From assembly GCF_003202205.1 (NCBI RefSeq), contig NZ_PDOG01000007.1, positions 98,423-162,422 on the forward strand: 64,000 nt of DNA, read 5' to 3'. Origin of the DNA: Halomonas sp. LBP4 (GTDB lineage Bacteria; Pseudomonadota; Gammaproteobacteria; Pseudomonadales; Halomonadaceae). The position numbers and the translations under genes are program-made. This document shows positions 24,997 to 32,878 of the stretch, in pieces. Every line of letters begins with the position of its first letter. Position 1 is the first letter of the stretch. A model generated the notes under the pieces. The model saw only the letters and a list, made by a program, of their open reading frames with translations. It made no database searches and was not told the origin of the DNA.

Positions 24997-25545
24997 CTAA
25001 TCCTCCCCCTTCGCGGGCGGAGTGCCGGTCTCGGCGCTGGCCGCGACCACACGCCGGGCATCCACGGTGTCCTCGTCGGGGGCGGGCATCGCCTCCCGCT
25101 GCTCCTCGCCTTCGGCGATCTCCGCCTCCCCGGCAGGGTCGGCCACTGCCGGCTCGAGTTCACTCTCGTCGAGCTGGCGGGTCCACTGCCTCAGGCGCTG
25201 GGCCAGCTCACTGGCCAGGGGCTTGAGACGCTCCCGGTAATCGTCGTCGTAGTCGTCCAGGCCGTCGCGGATCCCGTACCGCTCGCCGGAAAACATCCGC
25301 CGCAGGGCGCGCCGGCGCAGGCCGTCGCTGACCCCCCGCTGCATGAATGCCGTGAAGTCGCTGCCGGCGGGCAGGGTGTCGGGATCGGGCAGGGAGTCGT
25401 CCAGGCTGCCGGGTTCCGGAGGCCGCGTATCGGCGCCGGGGCTCTCCGGTGCCGGCTCCACGGTGGTAGCTGCGGGCTCGGGCAGTTCGACGTCTTCGGT
25501 CTGCTCGCCCAGCTTGCGGCGTGACCAGCGACTCAGTCGGTTCAT
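24997..25545 (-). CDS. DUF3306 family protein
   Basis: This 182-residue, very acidic protein of unknown function has a conserved core DTLPAGSDFTAFMQRGVSDGLRRRALRRMFSGERYGIRDGLDDY. DUF3306 genes occur with DUF3305 in formate dehydrogenase loci, suggesting an assembly role. The start overlaps the stop of the DUF3305 gene by four bases. Both ends are low-complexity and rich in Pro, Glu and Ala. Confidence 0.82.
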   Translation of the reverse strand: MNRLSRWSRRKLGEQTEDVELPEPAATTVEPAPESPGADTRPPEPGSLDDSLPDPDTLPAGSDFTAFMQRGVSDGLRRRALRRMFSGERYGIRDGLDDYDDDYRERLKPLASELAQRLRQWTRQLDESELEPAVADPAGEAEIAEGEEQREAMPAPDEDTVDARRVVAASAETGTPPAKGED

Positions 25546-25973
25546 GCGCGCTGCTCCCGGGCGCGGCCCGCGCCGTGGCGTTTCTTCTTGCGCCCTTCAT
25601 CCGGCGCTTCCCCGTGGCGGGCGAGATAGGCCTCCAGCCAGGCCTGGAGCGCCAGCGGCATCTCGACTTCCAGCACCTGCTGCTCGCCATCGAGCCAGGA
25701 GGCCGCGACGTCCTGGCTGGCCGTGATCGCCGAGGGGCGGGGAGGCAAGCCGCTCTCGCCGCAGCGTACGAACAACCGGGGAGTGCCGGCATCGAGGTTG
25801 AAACGGTAGGCGGCCCGCTCGGTGAGGTACAGCTGCAGTTCCAACACCCAGGGTCCGCCATCCCCGGGGGCCAGGTCGACGATCCGCCATCGGGTGGAGC
25901 TGAAGCCCTTGACACGCCGGGACTCGCTCGCGAGATCGAGACTCAGGACTCGATGGCTGCTGACGTGGGTCAT
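25542..25973 (-). CDS. DUF3305 family protein
   Basis: This is a 143-residue protein with the DUF3305 core: GFSSTRWRIVDLAPGDGG, ELQLYLTERAAYRFNLDAGTPRLFVRC and QVLEVEMPLALQAWLEAYLARHG. Its function is unknown and it is always tied to formate dehydrogenase genes in context. The basic C-terminus (GRKKKRHGAGRAREQRA) could contact membrane or nucleic acid. The ATG at 25973 gives the family-like start; the frame is open 22 codons further up. It is divergent from fdhD. Confidence 0.8.
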   Translation of the reverse strand: MTHVSSHRVLSLDLASESRRVKGFSSTRWRIVDLAPGDGGPWVLELQLYLTERAAYRFNLDAGTPRLFVRCGESGLPPRPSAITASQDVAASWLDGEQQVLEVEMPLALQAWLEAYLARHGEAPDEGRKKKRHGAGRAREQRA

Positions 25974-26067
25974 GGATGCCGCTCTCGCCAAAGTTGTCAA
26001 TTCAGTAAAGACACTGGACGGAGGGAATGCCATCATCATCTATCAACGCTTTGTCGAGGAGCCGTGG

Positions 26068-26907
26068 ATGCACGACATCAGCCTGAGCCAGGCGCGCCTG
26101 CCCGCCACCCTGGAGATCGAGGTGCTCGACGAATTCGGCGAGGCTCGTCCCCAGGCCATCGCCGCCGAGCGCGCCCTGACCGTCTACCTCAACAGGCGCG
26201 AGATCGTCACCCTGATGACCCTGGGGGCGGACCCCGAGGCGCTGGTGGTAGGCTACCTGCGCAATCAGGGGCTGCTCGTCGCCCGCGAAGACCTCGAGGC
26301 GGTGCACGTTGACTGGGAGGTGGAGGCGGCCGCGGTGGTCACGCGCCACCTGCCCGAGGATCTCGAGGCACGTCTCGGGCAGCGCACCGTGACCACCGGG
26401 TGCGGCCAGGGCACGGTGTTCGGTCGCCTGCTCGAGGCCACCTCGCTCCATGTGCTGCCGGCCACCCGGCTGCGCCAGTCGGTGCTCTACCAGCTGCTCG
26501 AGAACCTCGGCGTCTACAACGAGACCTATCGCAGCGCCGGCGCCGTGCACGGCTGTGCGCTCTGCCGACAGGAGACGGTGCTGGATTTCGTCGAGGACGT
26601 GGGGCGCCACAACGCCGTGGACACCCTGGCGGGACGCCAGTGGCTGGGGGAGGCGGCAAGCGCCGATGCGGATATCTTCTACACCACCGGTCGACTGACC
26701 TCGGAGATGGTGCTCAAGGTGGCCCAGATGGGCATCGGGGTACTGGTGTCGCGCTCCGGGGTGACCCAGAAGGGCGTGGAGCTCGCCGAACGTTTCGGGG
26801 TGCTGCTGATCGCCCGGGCCAAGGGACGCCACTTCCAGGCGATCAACACCGGCGAGCGCCTCGTACTGGACGCCATTCCGCCGCGGCGCCCGGGCGACCG
26901 TCGCTAG
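26068..26907 (+). CDS. fdhD: Formate dehydrogenase sulfurtransferase FdhD (variant cysteine pattern)
   Basis: FdhD moves sulfur from IscS to the Mo-bis-MGD cofactor, making formate dehydrogenase active. The 279-residue protein has the family segments NRREIVTLMTLGADPEALVVGYL, VEDVGRHNAVDTLAG and TTGRLTSEMVLKVAQMGIGVL. The usual CxxC loop (as in E. coli, Cys121/Cys124) is reduced to one cysteine, TTGCGQG at C112, while a CALC pair appears at residues 163-166, where most relatives have hydrophobic residues. GAGGAG supports the ATG at 26068. The stop codon TAG is supplied by the end of the adjacent MITE-like repeat. Confidence 0.9.
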   Translation: MHDISLSQARLPATLEIEVLDEFGEARPQAIAAERALTVYLNRREIVTLMTLGADPEALVVGYLRNQGLLVAREDLEAVHVDWEVEAAAVVTRHLPEDLEARLGQRTVTTGCGQGTVFGRLLEATSLHVLPATRLRQSVLYQLLENLGVYNETYRSAGAVHGCALCRQETVLDFVEDVGRHNAVDTLAGRQWLGEAASADADIFYTTGRLTSEMVLKVAQMGIGVLVSRSGVTQKGVELAERFGVLLIARAKGRHFQAINTGERLVLDAIPPRRPGDRR

Positions 26908-27013
26908 GAGCCCTGATTCGTTAAATAGCGGGCTATTCGCCTCATCAGATCGATAAACCTGTCTCGAAATCCGACTCTCTCGCGACGATCGGTCAAATCC
27001 GACAGGCTCCTAG
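26904..27013 (+). repeat. MITE/REP-like element, copy B, with 9-bp terminal inverted repeats
   Basis: The element is bounded by CTAGGAGCC (26904-26912) and its exact complement GGCTCCTAG (27005-27013). Inside, CTGAT...ATCAG with the inner AATAGCGGGCTATT forms one hairpin and CCTGTC...GACAGG with AAATCCGAC repeats forms a second. About 95 bases match 10780-10874 in reverse orientation. It contains no coding capacity and overlaps the last codon of fdhD. Confidence 0.8.
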
Positions 27014-27035
27014 CTGTATAAACCTACCTGGTGGT

Positions 27036-27671
27036 TCATGGAGAGTTCTCGCTCCGGGTGCAGACGGAGAGCACCACGGCATCCTCCTCGCTGACCGACA
27101 CCAGGGCGTGGCCCATGTCGCTGTCGAAGTAGATGCTGTCGCCCTGCACCAGTTGGAGTGGCTCGTAGAACTCGGTATAGAGCAGGATCTCGCCGTCGAG
27201 CACCATCAGGAACTCCTCGCCGTCGTGGCGCACCCATTCGTTGAATTCGTCGAAGCTACGCGCCCGCACGATGGTCTTGAAGGGGATCATGCGCTTCTGG
27301 GCCAGTTCGCAGCTGAGCAGTTCGTGCTCGTAGGTGGGGGTGGGGTGCTGCTGGCCGTGCCCGCGGCGGGTCAGGTCGCGACGCCCCATGGTGCGGGTCT
27401 GGGCCCGGGGCGGCGAGAGCAGCTGGGGCAGGTCGATGCCGAGCCCGCCGATCAGCTTCTGCACGGCGGTGAAGGTGGGAGAGATCTGATCGTTCTCGAT
27501 CTTGGACAGCGTGGAGCGTGCCAGGCCCGTGCGCTGGCTCACGTCCTCCAGGGTCCACTGGTTGGCCAGGCGGATCTCCTTGAGGCGCTCCCCCAGGCGC
27601 AGCGGCTCGACGAAGGGCTTGCGCCCCGAGGCGATACGCAGGGCAGCGTCCTGATCGGTGGTGGCGGTCAT
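27036..27671 (-). CDS. XRE-family regulator with cupin sensor domain
   Basis: This is a 211-residue regulator. The helix-turn-helix lies at about residues 25-80 (LGERLKEIRLANQWTLEDVSQRTGLARSTLSKIENDQISPTF) and a cupin domain fills residues about 125-205 (VRHDGEEFLMVLDGEILLYTEFYEPLQLVQGDSIYFDSDMGHA). This architecture is that of PuuR-type and other small-molecule-responsive repressors. The neighbouring deacetylase of the acetylpolyamine-amidohydrolase type makes polyamine control possible, but that is inference. A palindrome just upstream is a likely autoregulatory site. Confidence 0.85.
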   Translation of the reverse strand: MTATTDQDAALRIASGRKPFVEPLRLGERLKEIRLANQWTLEDVSQRTGLARSTLSKIENDQISPTFTAVQKLIGGLGIDLPQLLSPPRAQTRTMGRRDLTRRGHGQQHPTPTYEHELLSCELAQKRMIPFKTIVRARSFDEFNEWVRHDGEEFLMVLDGEILLYTEFYEPLQLVQGDSIYFDSDMGHALVSVSEEDAVVLSVCTRSENSP

Positions 27672-27686
27672 GGTCGGTTCACTATC

Positions 27687-27701
27687 GGAAACAGAGTTTC
27701 C
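27687..27701. promoter_or_regulatory. Candidate operator of the XRE-cupin regulator
   Basis: GGAAAC-AGA-GTTTCC is a perfect inverted repeat 16 bases before the regulator start codon. The same half-sites recur as CGTTTCC-N8-GGAAACG at 27818-27839, just after the deacetylase gene. The position fits autoregulation. Confidence 0.45.
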
Positions 27702-27773
27702 ACCAGCCTACCACAATGGCTGCCCCGCGCCTCGCGTGAACGACCCGAAATGGTGCCGATTGCGACGTGATTC

Positions 27774-27793
27774 GCGGCGGCCTGATCCGCCGC
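27774..27793 (-). terminator. Hairpin downstream of the deacetylase gene
   Basis: GCGGCGG and CCGCCGC (27774-27780 and 27787-27793) form a seven-base-pair stem with a six-base loop, about 50 bases past the deacetylase stop. No T-run is present. With the GTTTCC/GGAAAC hairpin at 27818-27839 it accounts for the 171-base gap. Confidence 0.45.
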
Positions 27794-27842
27794 CGGTATC
27801 CCCATGCTGCCGTATCACGTTTCCCCGATGCTGGAAACGGCG

Positions 27843-28778
27843 TCAGCCGTGGAAGGGCTGGCCGAGCAGGGCCTTGACATGGGCCTCGGCACAGCGGCCC
27901 AGGGCGTCCAGGTGATAGCCGCCCTCGAGCACCGAGACCAGTCGGTTGTCGGCATAGAGGGCGGCGATCTCCATCGCCAGGCGGGTGACCCAGTGGAAAT
28001 CCTCGTCCTCGAGGCAGAGCTCGGCGAGGGGGTCGTCGCGGTGGGCATCGAAGCCCGCCGAGACCAGCACGATCTCCGGCTTGAAGGCGTGCAGGGCCGG
28101 CAGCCAGTCGTCCTCGATGGCCCGGCGGAAGGCGCCGCTGCCGGTGCCGGCCTCGAGCGGGGTGTTGACCACGTTCTGCCACTCGCTGCGCAGGTAGCGC
28201 CAGGGGTAGAAGGGGTACTGGAAGCTGGTACAGACCAGCACCTCGGGATCATCCTTGAAGATGTCGATGGTGCCGTTGCCCTGGTGGACGTCGAAGTCGA
28301 GAATGGCGATCTTGCGGGCGCCGTACTTCGCCCTGGCATGGGCCGCCCCCACCGCCACGTTGTTGTAGAAGCAGAAGCCCATGGCATCGGTGGCCTCGGC
28401 ATGATGGCCCGGCGGGCGCACCGCGCAGAAGACGTTGTCGGCCTGGCCACGGAACACCTGGTCGACGCCGCGGATGACCGCGCCGGCCGCCATCCGTGCA
28501 GCCTGCAGGCTGTCGGGGTTCATCAGGGTGTCACTGTCCAGGGTGACGATGCCCTGTTCGGGCACGCACTTGTCGAGCGCCTGCAGGTGACGCAGCGGGT
28601 GCACCCTGGCGAGTTCCTCCCGGGTGGCTTCCCGGGCGTCCGACTGCATGGTCTGCTGCAGCACCCCGGCAAGGGCCAGCCGCGCACGGATCGCCTCCAG
28701 TCGCAGGGGGCTCTCGGGGTGCTCGGGCCCCATGTGATGCAGGTGGCAATCGGGATGGGTGATATAGGCGGTGATCAT
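27843..28778 (-). CDS. Histone-deacetylase-family deacetylase (class II type)
   Basis: This is a 311-residue zinc deacetylase. Catalytic and metal residues are visible in RPPGHHAEATDAMGFCFYNNVAVG near residue 120 (paired His), ILDFDVHQGNGT near 158 (Asp and His ligands), SAGFDAHRDDPL near 245 (Asp ligand) and EGGYHL near 286 (the Gly-Gly-Tyr transition-state residue). Bacterial members deacetylate acetylpolyamines, acetoin-related or protein substrates. It is divergent from a GNAT-containing acyl-CoA ligase, which suggests an acetylation/deacetylation pair. Confidence 0.88.
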   Translation of the reverse strand: MITAYITHPDCHLHHMGPEHPESPLRLEAIRARLALAGVLQQTMQSDAREATREELARVHPLRHLQALDKCVPEQGIVTLDSDTLMNPDSLQAARMAAGAVIRGVDQVFRGQADNVFCAVRPPGHHAEATDAMGFCFYNNVAVGAAHARAKYGARKIAILDFDVHQGNGTIDIFKDDPEVLVCTSFQYPFYPWRYLRSEWQNVVNTPLEAGTGSGAFRRAIEDDWLPALHAFKPEIVLVSAGFDAHRDDPLAELCLEDEDFHWVTRLAMEIAALYADNRLVSVLEGGYHLDALGRCAEAHVKALLGQPFHG

Positions 28779-28910
28779 GCACGAACTCCAGGCTGACTGG
28801 TGTCACGATAAGCGCCACAGCCCCTTGCACGACAGTGTCAATAGGTCGTACACAGGGGAATGGCCAACCATCGGCATCATCCGTCACGGGGACACCCCGG
28901 GGAGAGAGCC

Positions 28911-31658
28911 TTGAGCACCCGTTTCCTGCGCCACTTCTTCGAGCCGCGTACCCTGGCGGTGATCGGTGCGTCCGAGAAACCCCACTCCCTGGGCGGCCAG
29001 GTGATCTGCAATCTCCAGGAGGCCGGCTTTCCCGGCACCCTCTGGGCGGTCAACCCCAAGGGCTACGAGACAGTCTTCGGCCAGCCCTGCGTGGCGCGTG
29101 TCTCGCAGTTGCCCGAGATACCCGACCTGGCGGTGATCTGCTCGCCGGTCGAGACCGTGCCGGGACGTATCGCCCGGCTGGGTCGCTTCGGGGTCAAGGC
29201 CGCCCTGGTACTCTCGGGCGGTGCCCATCTGGACGACGACCGCGGCGACCGGGGCTCGATCCGCAGCCGCATGCTGGCCGCCGCCCGGGAGTCGGGGATT
29301 CGCGTGCTGGGACCGGAGTGCATGGGCCTGATCGTGCCCGGGCGCCAGCTCAATGCCTCCTATGCCAGCCAGCCGGTCAAGGCCGGTCGGGTCGCCTACC
29401 TCGGCCAGTCCGGCATGCTCGGCAACGCCATGATCGACTGGGCCGCGGGGCGCGGCATCGGTTTCTCGCACCTGATCACCGTCGGCGACAGCGTCGATGT
29501 GATGCTTCCCGACCTGATCGACTACATCAACCAGTACGCCCCCGCTCAGGCGATCCTGCTGCACCTGGAGCGCATCCTCGATGCCCAGCACTTCATGACC
29601 GCGGTGCGTGACGCTTCGCGGCATCGTCTGGTGCTGGCGATCAAGAGCGGGCGCACCGCGGCGTCCGACCTCACCGGCCTGCCGCCGACGCCCGGGGTAG
29701 CCAATCGCGACCAGATATTCGACGCCGCCTTCTCCCGGGCCGGGGTGGTACGGGTCAACGACTCCGACGAGCTGTTCGACGCCCTGGAGACCCTGTCGCG
29801 GATGAAACCGCTGCGCGGCGATCGCCTGGCCATCGTCGCCAACGGCCTGGGGCCGGCGCTGCTGGCCATCGACAAGCTGGTCAGCGCCGGCGGCAAGCTG
29901 GCCGCCTTCAGCGAGGAGACCCACCAGGCGCTGCTCGAGGGCGGCTTCGACATGAGCCGCCCCGGCGACAATCCGGTGGACCTGGGGGGGAATGCCACCC
30001 CGGAGAAGCTGGTGGATGCCCTGGAGATCGTCGCCGCCGACCCCGGCGTCGATGCCGTGCTGGTGGTCCATGCCCCGACCCGATTGGCCCCCTCGAAGAC
30101 CACGGCCCAGGCGATCATCGCCAATCGCAAGCGCTTCCGACGCAACCTGCTGACCAGCTGGATGGGGCTGCAAGAGGCGCTGTCGGCTCGCCACGAGTGC
30201 AACCTGGCCGGGATCCCCACCTATCTCTCGCCGGAGAAGGCGGTGAAGGCCTTCATGCACATGGTCGACTACCAGCGTGTGCAGGCGCTGCTGCAGGAGA
30301 CCCCGCCGAGCCTGCCATTCACCACCACGGCGGAGATCCGGCGGCACTGCCGCACCCTGATTGAAGAGGCCAGGGCCAGCGGGCGCGAGTGCCTCTCCCA
30401 TTCGCAGACTGCCCAGGTGCTCGAGGCCTACGGCATCCCCGTGGCGCCCGGCCGCTACGTGAAGACGCCGGAGGAGGGGGCCGCGGCGGCGGCCGAGATC
30501 GACGGCCCCCTGGCCCTCAAGGTGGTACACGAGGGCAACTGCCGGCCGTTCCGCTACCGCAAGCACCCACACAAGCTCTCTGCCGGCCTGCTGCAGGACC
30601 TGGGCTCCCCGGAACAGGTCGCCGAGGGCATGCGCCGACTCGAGGAGAAGGGGAGCGAGAAGTTTCCTGCTTTCGAGATCCGCGAGTACTGCCTCCAGCC
30701 GATGCAGCGCGGCAAGCACTCGATGCAGCTCTGCGCCGGCATCACCCGCGACCCGGTGTTCGGGCCGGTGATCGTGTTCGGCATCGGCGGCTACAAGGTC
30801 AATATCCTGGCCGACCGCCAGGTAGCGCTGCCGCCGCTCAACATGCGCCTGGCGGAGGATATGATCGGACGCACCCATGCGGCGCGCCTGATCCGCGAAC
30901 ACTCCAGCGACCCGGACCGGGACATCGAGCGGCTCTGCCAACTACTGGTCAAGCTGTCGCAGATGGCCAGCGACCTGCTCGAACTGCGCGGCCTCGAGCT
31001 CAACCCGCTGCTGCTCAACCGCGACGGCATGGTGGCGGTGGACTTCGCCCTGGACCTGGCCCCCCCGGCACGCTTCGCGATCATGCCCTACCCGGAAGAG
31101 CTGCGTGAGTGGGTCACCCTCAACAACGGCTGGGAGGTGGAGGTGCGGCCGATCCGCGCCGAGGATGCCCCGCTGATCACCAGTTTCCATACTCAGCTCT
31201 CCGAGGAGAGCATCCGCTTTCGCTATTTCCACAACAAGTCGGACCTGACCCAGCGCGACCTGTCGATCCTCTCCCATATCAACTACGATCGGCAGATGGC
31301 CTTTATCGCCGAGCACCTGCGCGACGACGGCAGCAAGGAGATGCTGGGCGTGGTGCGGGTATGGAACGACCCGGACAACATCCGCACCGAGTTCTCGATC
31401 ATCATCCGCGACGACCTCCAGGGGCTCGGCATCGGCAGCCTGCTGATGAACAAGATGATCGCCTACTGCAGGAGCGTCGGCACCCTGGAGATGACCGGCA
31501 AGATCATGGTCGACAACCATCCCATGCGGGCGCTGATGAAGCACCTGGGGTTCCGCTGCCGCTACAACATGGAGGAGCAGGTGGTGGACGCGGTGCTGAG
31601 GCTCAACGAGCCGGAGAGCGAGTGGCAGCGGCACCGTCTGGAAAGCCTGCCGGACTAA
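28911..31658 (+). CDS. Pat-like protein: ADP-forming acyl-CoA ligase fused to GNAT acetyltransferase
   Basis: This is about 915 residues. The N-terminal CoA-binding Rossmann domain starts at FFEPRTLAVIGASEKPHSLGGQ. A succinyl-CoA-ligase-like domain with CLGNAM-type core (YLGQSGMLGNAMIDW) follows, then an ATP-grasp region (FRYRKHPHKLSAGL) and a C-terminal GNAT domain from about residue 740 (IIRDDLQGLGIGSLLMNKMI is the acetyl-CoA loop). E. coli PatZ/YfiQ with this layout acetylates lysines of acetyl-CoA synthetase and others. I prefer the TTG at 28911, with GGGGAGAGAG upstream, since homology begins there; an ATG at 28860 would add 17 residues. Confidence 0.87.
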   Translation: MSTRFLRHFFEPRTLAVIGASEKPHSLGGQVICNLQEAGFPGTLWAVNPKGYETVFGQPCVARVSQLPEIPDLAVICSPVETVPGRIARLGRFGVKAALVLSGGAHLDDDRGDRGSIRSRMLAAARESGIRVLGPECMGLIVPGRQLNASYASQPVKAGRVAYLGQSGMLGNAMIDWAAGRGIGFSHLITVGDSVDVMLPDLIDYINQYAPAQAILLHLERILDAQHFMTAVRDASRHRLVLAIKSGRTAASDLTGLPPTPGVANRDQIFDAAFSRAGVVRVNDSDELFDALETLSRMKPLRGDRLAIVANGLGPALLAIDKLVSAGGKLAAFSEETHQALLEGGFDMSRPGDNPVDLGGNATPEKLVDALEIVAADPGVDAVLVVHAPTRLAPSKTTAQAIIANRKRFRRNLLTSWMGLQEALSARHECNLAGIPTYLSPEKAVKAFMHMVDYQRVQALLQETPPSLPFTTTAEIRRHCRTLIEEARASGRECLSHSQTAQVLEAYGIPVAPGRYVKTPEEGAAAAAEIDGPLALKVVHEGNCRPFRYRKHPHKLSAGLLQDLGSPEQVAEGMRRLEEKGSEKFPAFEIREYCLQPMQRGKHSMQLCAGITRDPVFGPVIVFGIGGYKVNILADRQVALPPLNMRLAEDMIGRTHAARLIREHSSDPDRDIERLCQLLVKLSQMASDLLELRGLELNPLLLNRDGMVAVDFALDLAPPARFAIMPYPEELREWVTLNNGWEVEVRPIRAEDAPLITSFHTQLSEESIRFRYFHNKSDLTQRDLSILSHINYDRQMAFIAEHLRDDGSKEMLGVVRVWNDPDNIRTEFSIIIRDDLQGLGIGSLLMNKMIAYCRSVGTLEMTGKIMVDNHPMRALMKHLGFRCRYNMEEQVVDAVLRLNEPESEWQRHRLESLPD

Positions 31659-31659
31659 C

Positions 31660-31732
31660 GGAAACCCTGATTCATTACTGCGCTCCGGCGGCGGCCGGCC
31701 TATCGTCGCTCGCTACATGAATCAGGGCTTCC
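31660..31732. repeat. Long inverted repeat between the Pat-like gene and pdxH
   Basis: GGAAACCCTGATTCAT (31660-31675) pairs with ATGAATCAGGGCTTCC (31717-31732) at 15 of 16 positions, enclosing a 41-base GC-rich loop that itself folds (GGCGGCGGCCGGCC). The two genes converge here, so it can act as a two-way terminator. The CCCTGATTC arm also occurs at the edge of the element at 26911, hinting at a shared mobile-repeat origin. Confidence 0.65.
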
Positions 31733-31751
31733 TTGCCCAGGGTTCTGCAGG

Positions 31752-32393
31752 TCAGGGGGCCAGGCGAAAGTGGCTCCACTCGCCGTCGCGCTGCTCGTAG
31801 CGGATGCGGTCGTGCAGGCGGCTCGGCTGGCCCTGCCAGAACTCGATCATCTCGGGAATGACGCGGTAGCCGCCCCAGTGCACCGGCCGGGGAATCTCCT
31901 GGCCCTCGTAGGCCTGCTCGAAGCGTTTCTCGCGCTCCTCGATCCAGGTGCGGTCGGGAATCACCACGCTCTGGGTGGCGACCCAGGCGCCCAGTTGGCT
32001 GGCTCGGGGTCGGCTGGCGAAATAGGCGTCCGATTCCGCTTCGCTGACCCGCTCCACCCGACCCTCGACACGCACCTGACGCGACAGCGAGGGCCACCAG
32101 AACACCAGGGCGGCATGGGGCACATTGGAGAGTTCGCTGCCCTTGTGGCTATGGTAGTTGGTGTAGAAGACCAGGCCCTGCTCGTCGATGCCCTTGAGCA
32201 GCACCACCCGGGCATGGGGCAGCCCCTGGCTATCGACGGTGGCCAGCGTCATGGTATTGCCGTCCTCGCCTTCCGTTTCCAGCGCCAGCGCCAGCCACTC
32301 GTCGAACAGCACCATGGGATCACCGGTGACCTGGGCCTCGTCCAGGCTTCCTCCCTCGTAGTCGCGTCGGATATCGGCGATGTTGCGTGTCAT
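31752..32393 (-). CDS. pdxH: Pyridoxamine 5'-phosphate oxidase
   Basis: This FMN enzyme oxidises PNP and PMP to pyridoxal phosphate. The 213-residue protein matches PdxH end to end: MTRNIADIRRDYEGGSLDEAQV, the FMN-binding ARVVLLKGIDEQGLVFYTNYHSHKG, RASQLGAWVATQSVVI, and the C-terminus RLHDRIRYEQRDGEWSHFRLAP with active-site Arg and His. The ATG at 32393 has GAGGAG upstream; the much longer open frame upstream is non-coding read-through antisense to nothing known. PLP made here serves enzymes such as EctB. Confidence 0.96.
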   Translation of the reverse strand: MTRNIADIRRDYEGGSLDEAQVTGDPMVLFDEWLALALETEGEDGNTMTLATVDSQGLPHARVVLLKGIDEQGLVFYTNYHSHKGSELSNVPHAALVFWWPSLSRQVRVEGRVERVSEAESDAYFASRPRASQLGAWVATQSVVIPDRTWIEEREKRFEQAYEGQEIPRPVHWGGYRVIPEMIEFWQGQPSRLHDRIRYEQRDGEWSHFRLAP

Positions 32394-32488
32394 GTCGTTC
32401 TCCTCGAGATTTGTTCCATGGTCGCCGCTCGCGGGGTAGAGCTCAACAGCTTCACGGCAACGGCAGGCGTTTTCTTGGGCCAAGGCTC

Positions 32489-32878
32489 CTAGCCGGCGCG
32501 CAGCTGTCGGCTGCGGAAGCGGGCATAGCCCATGCAGCCGGTGAACAGGGCCAGCGACACCAGGGCCTCGAGCAGGCCGCGCAGACCCTGGCCCGGCAGG
32601 GTGGCGACCATCACTCCCTGGGTGAAGTAGAGCAGGCTGACGAAGGCCAGCCAGGCATGGCCTCGCGGTCGACGGCCGAGGATCGACGGCAGGAAGAGCA
32701 CCAGCGGCAGCACGAAGGCGATCAACGGGCCCAGGGCGACTTCGCTCTGCACGGCGACGCCCCGGTAGAGCATCAGCAGCAGGAGCAGGACATAGCTGCC
32801 GAGCACCAGCCTGCGGGAGCGTTCGGTGAGGGTGTCGAGGCCGCGCCGGGCCTCGAGCCCTTCGAGCCACTGTCTCAT
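32489..32878 (-). CDS. DUF2069 family membrane protein
   Basis: This 129-residue inner-membrane protein has four hydrophobic helices (LVLGSYVLLLLLMLYRG, LGPLIAFVLPLVLFLPSIL, AWLAFVSLLYFTQGVMVA, LEALVSLALFTGCMGYARF). The C-terminal YARFRSRQLR basic end is typical of DUF2069, which often lies after wrbA. No function is known. The ATG at 32878 overlaps the wrbA stop by four bases. Confidence 0.85.
   Translation of the reverse strand: MRQWLEGLEARRGLDTLTERSRRLVLGSYVLLLLLMLYRGVAVQSEVALGPLIAFVLPLVLFLPSILGRRPRGHAWLAFVSLLYFTQGVMVATLPGQGLRGLLEALVSLALFTGCMGYARFRSRQLRAG

Noticed and set aside
28884..30941. 685-codon minus-strand frame
   Set aside because: It is antisense to the Pat-like gene, with shadow composition and no start context.
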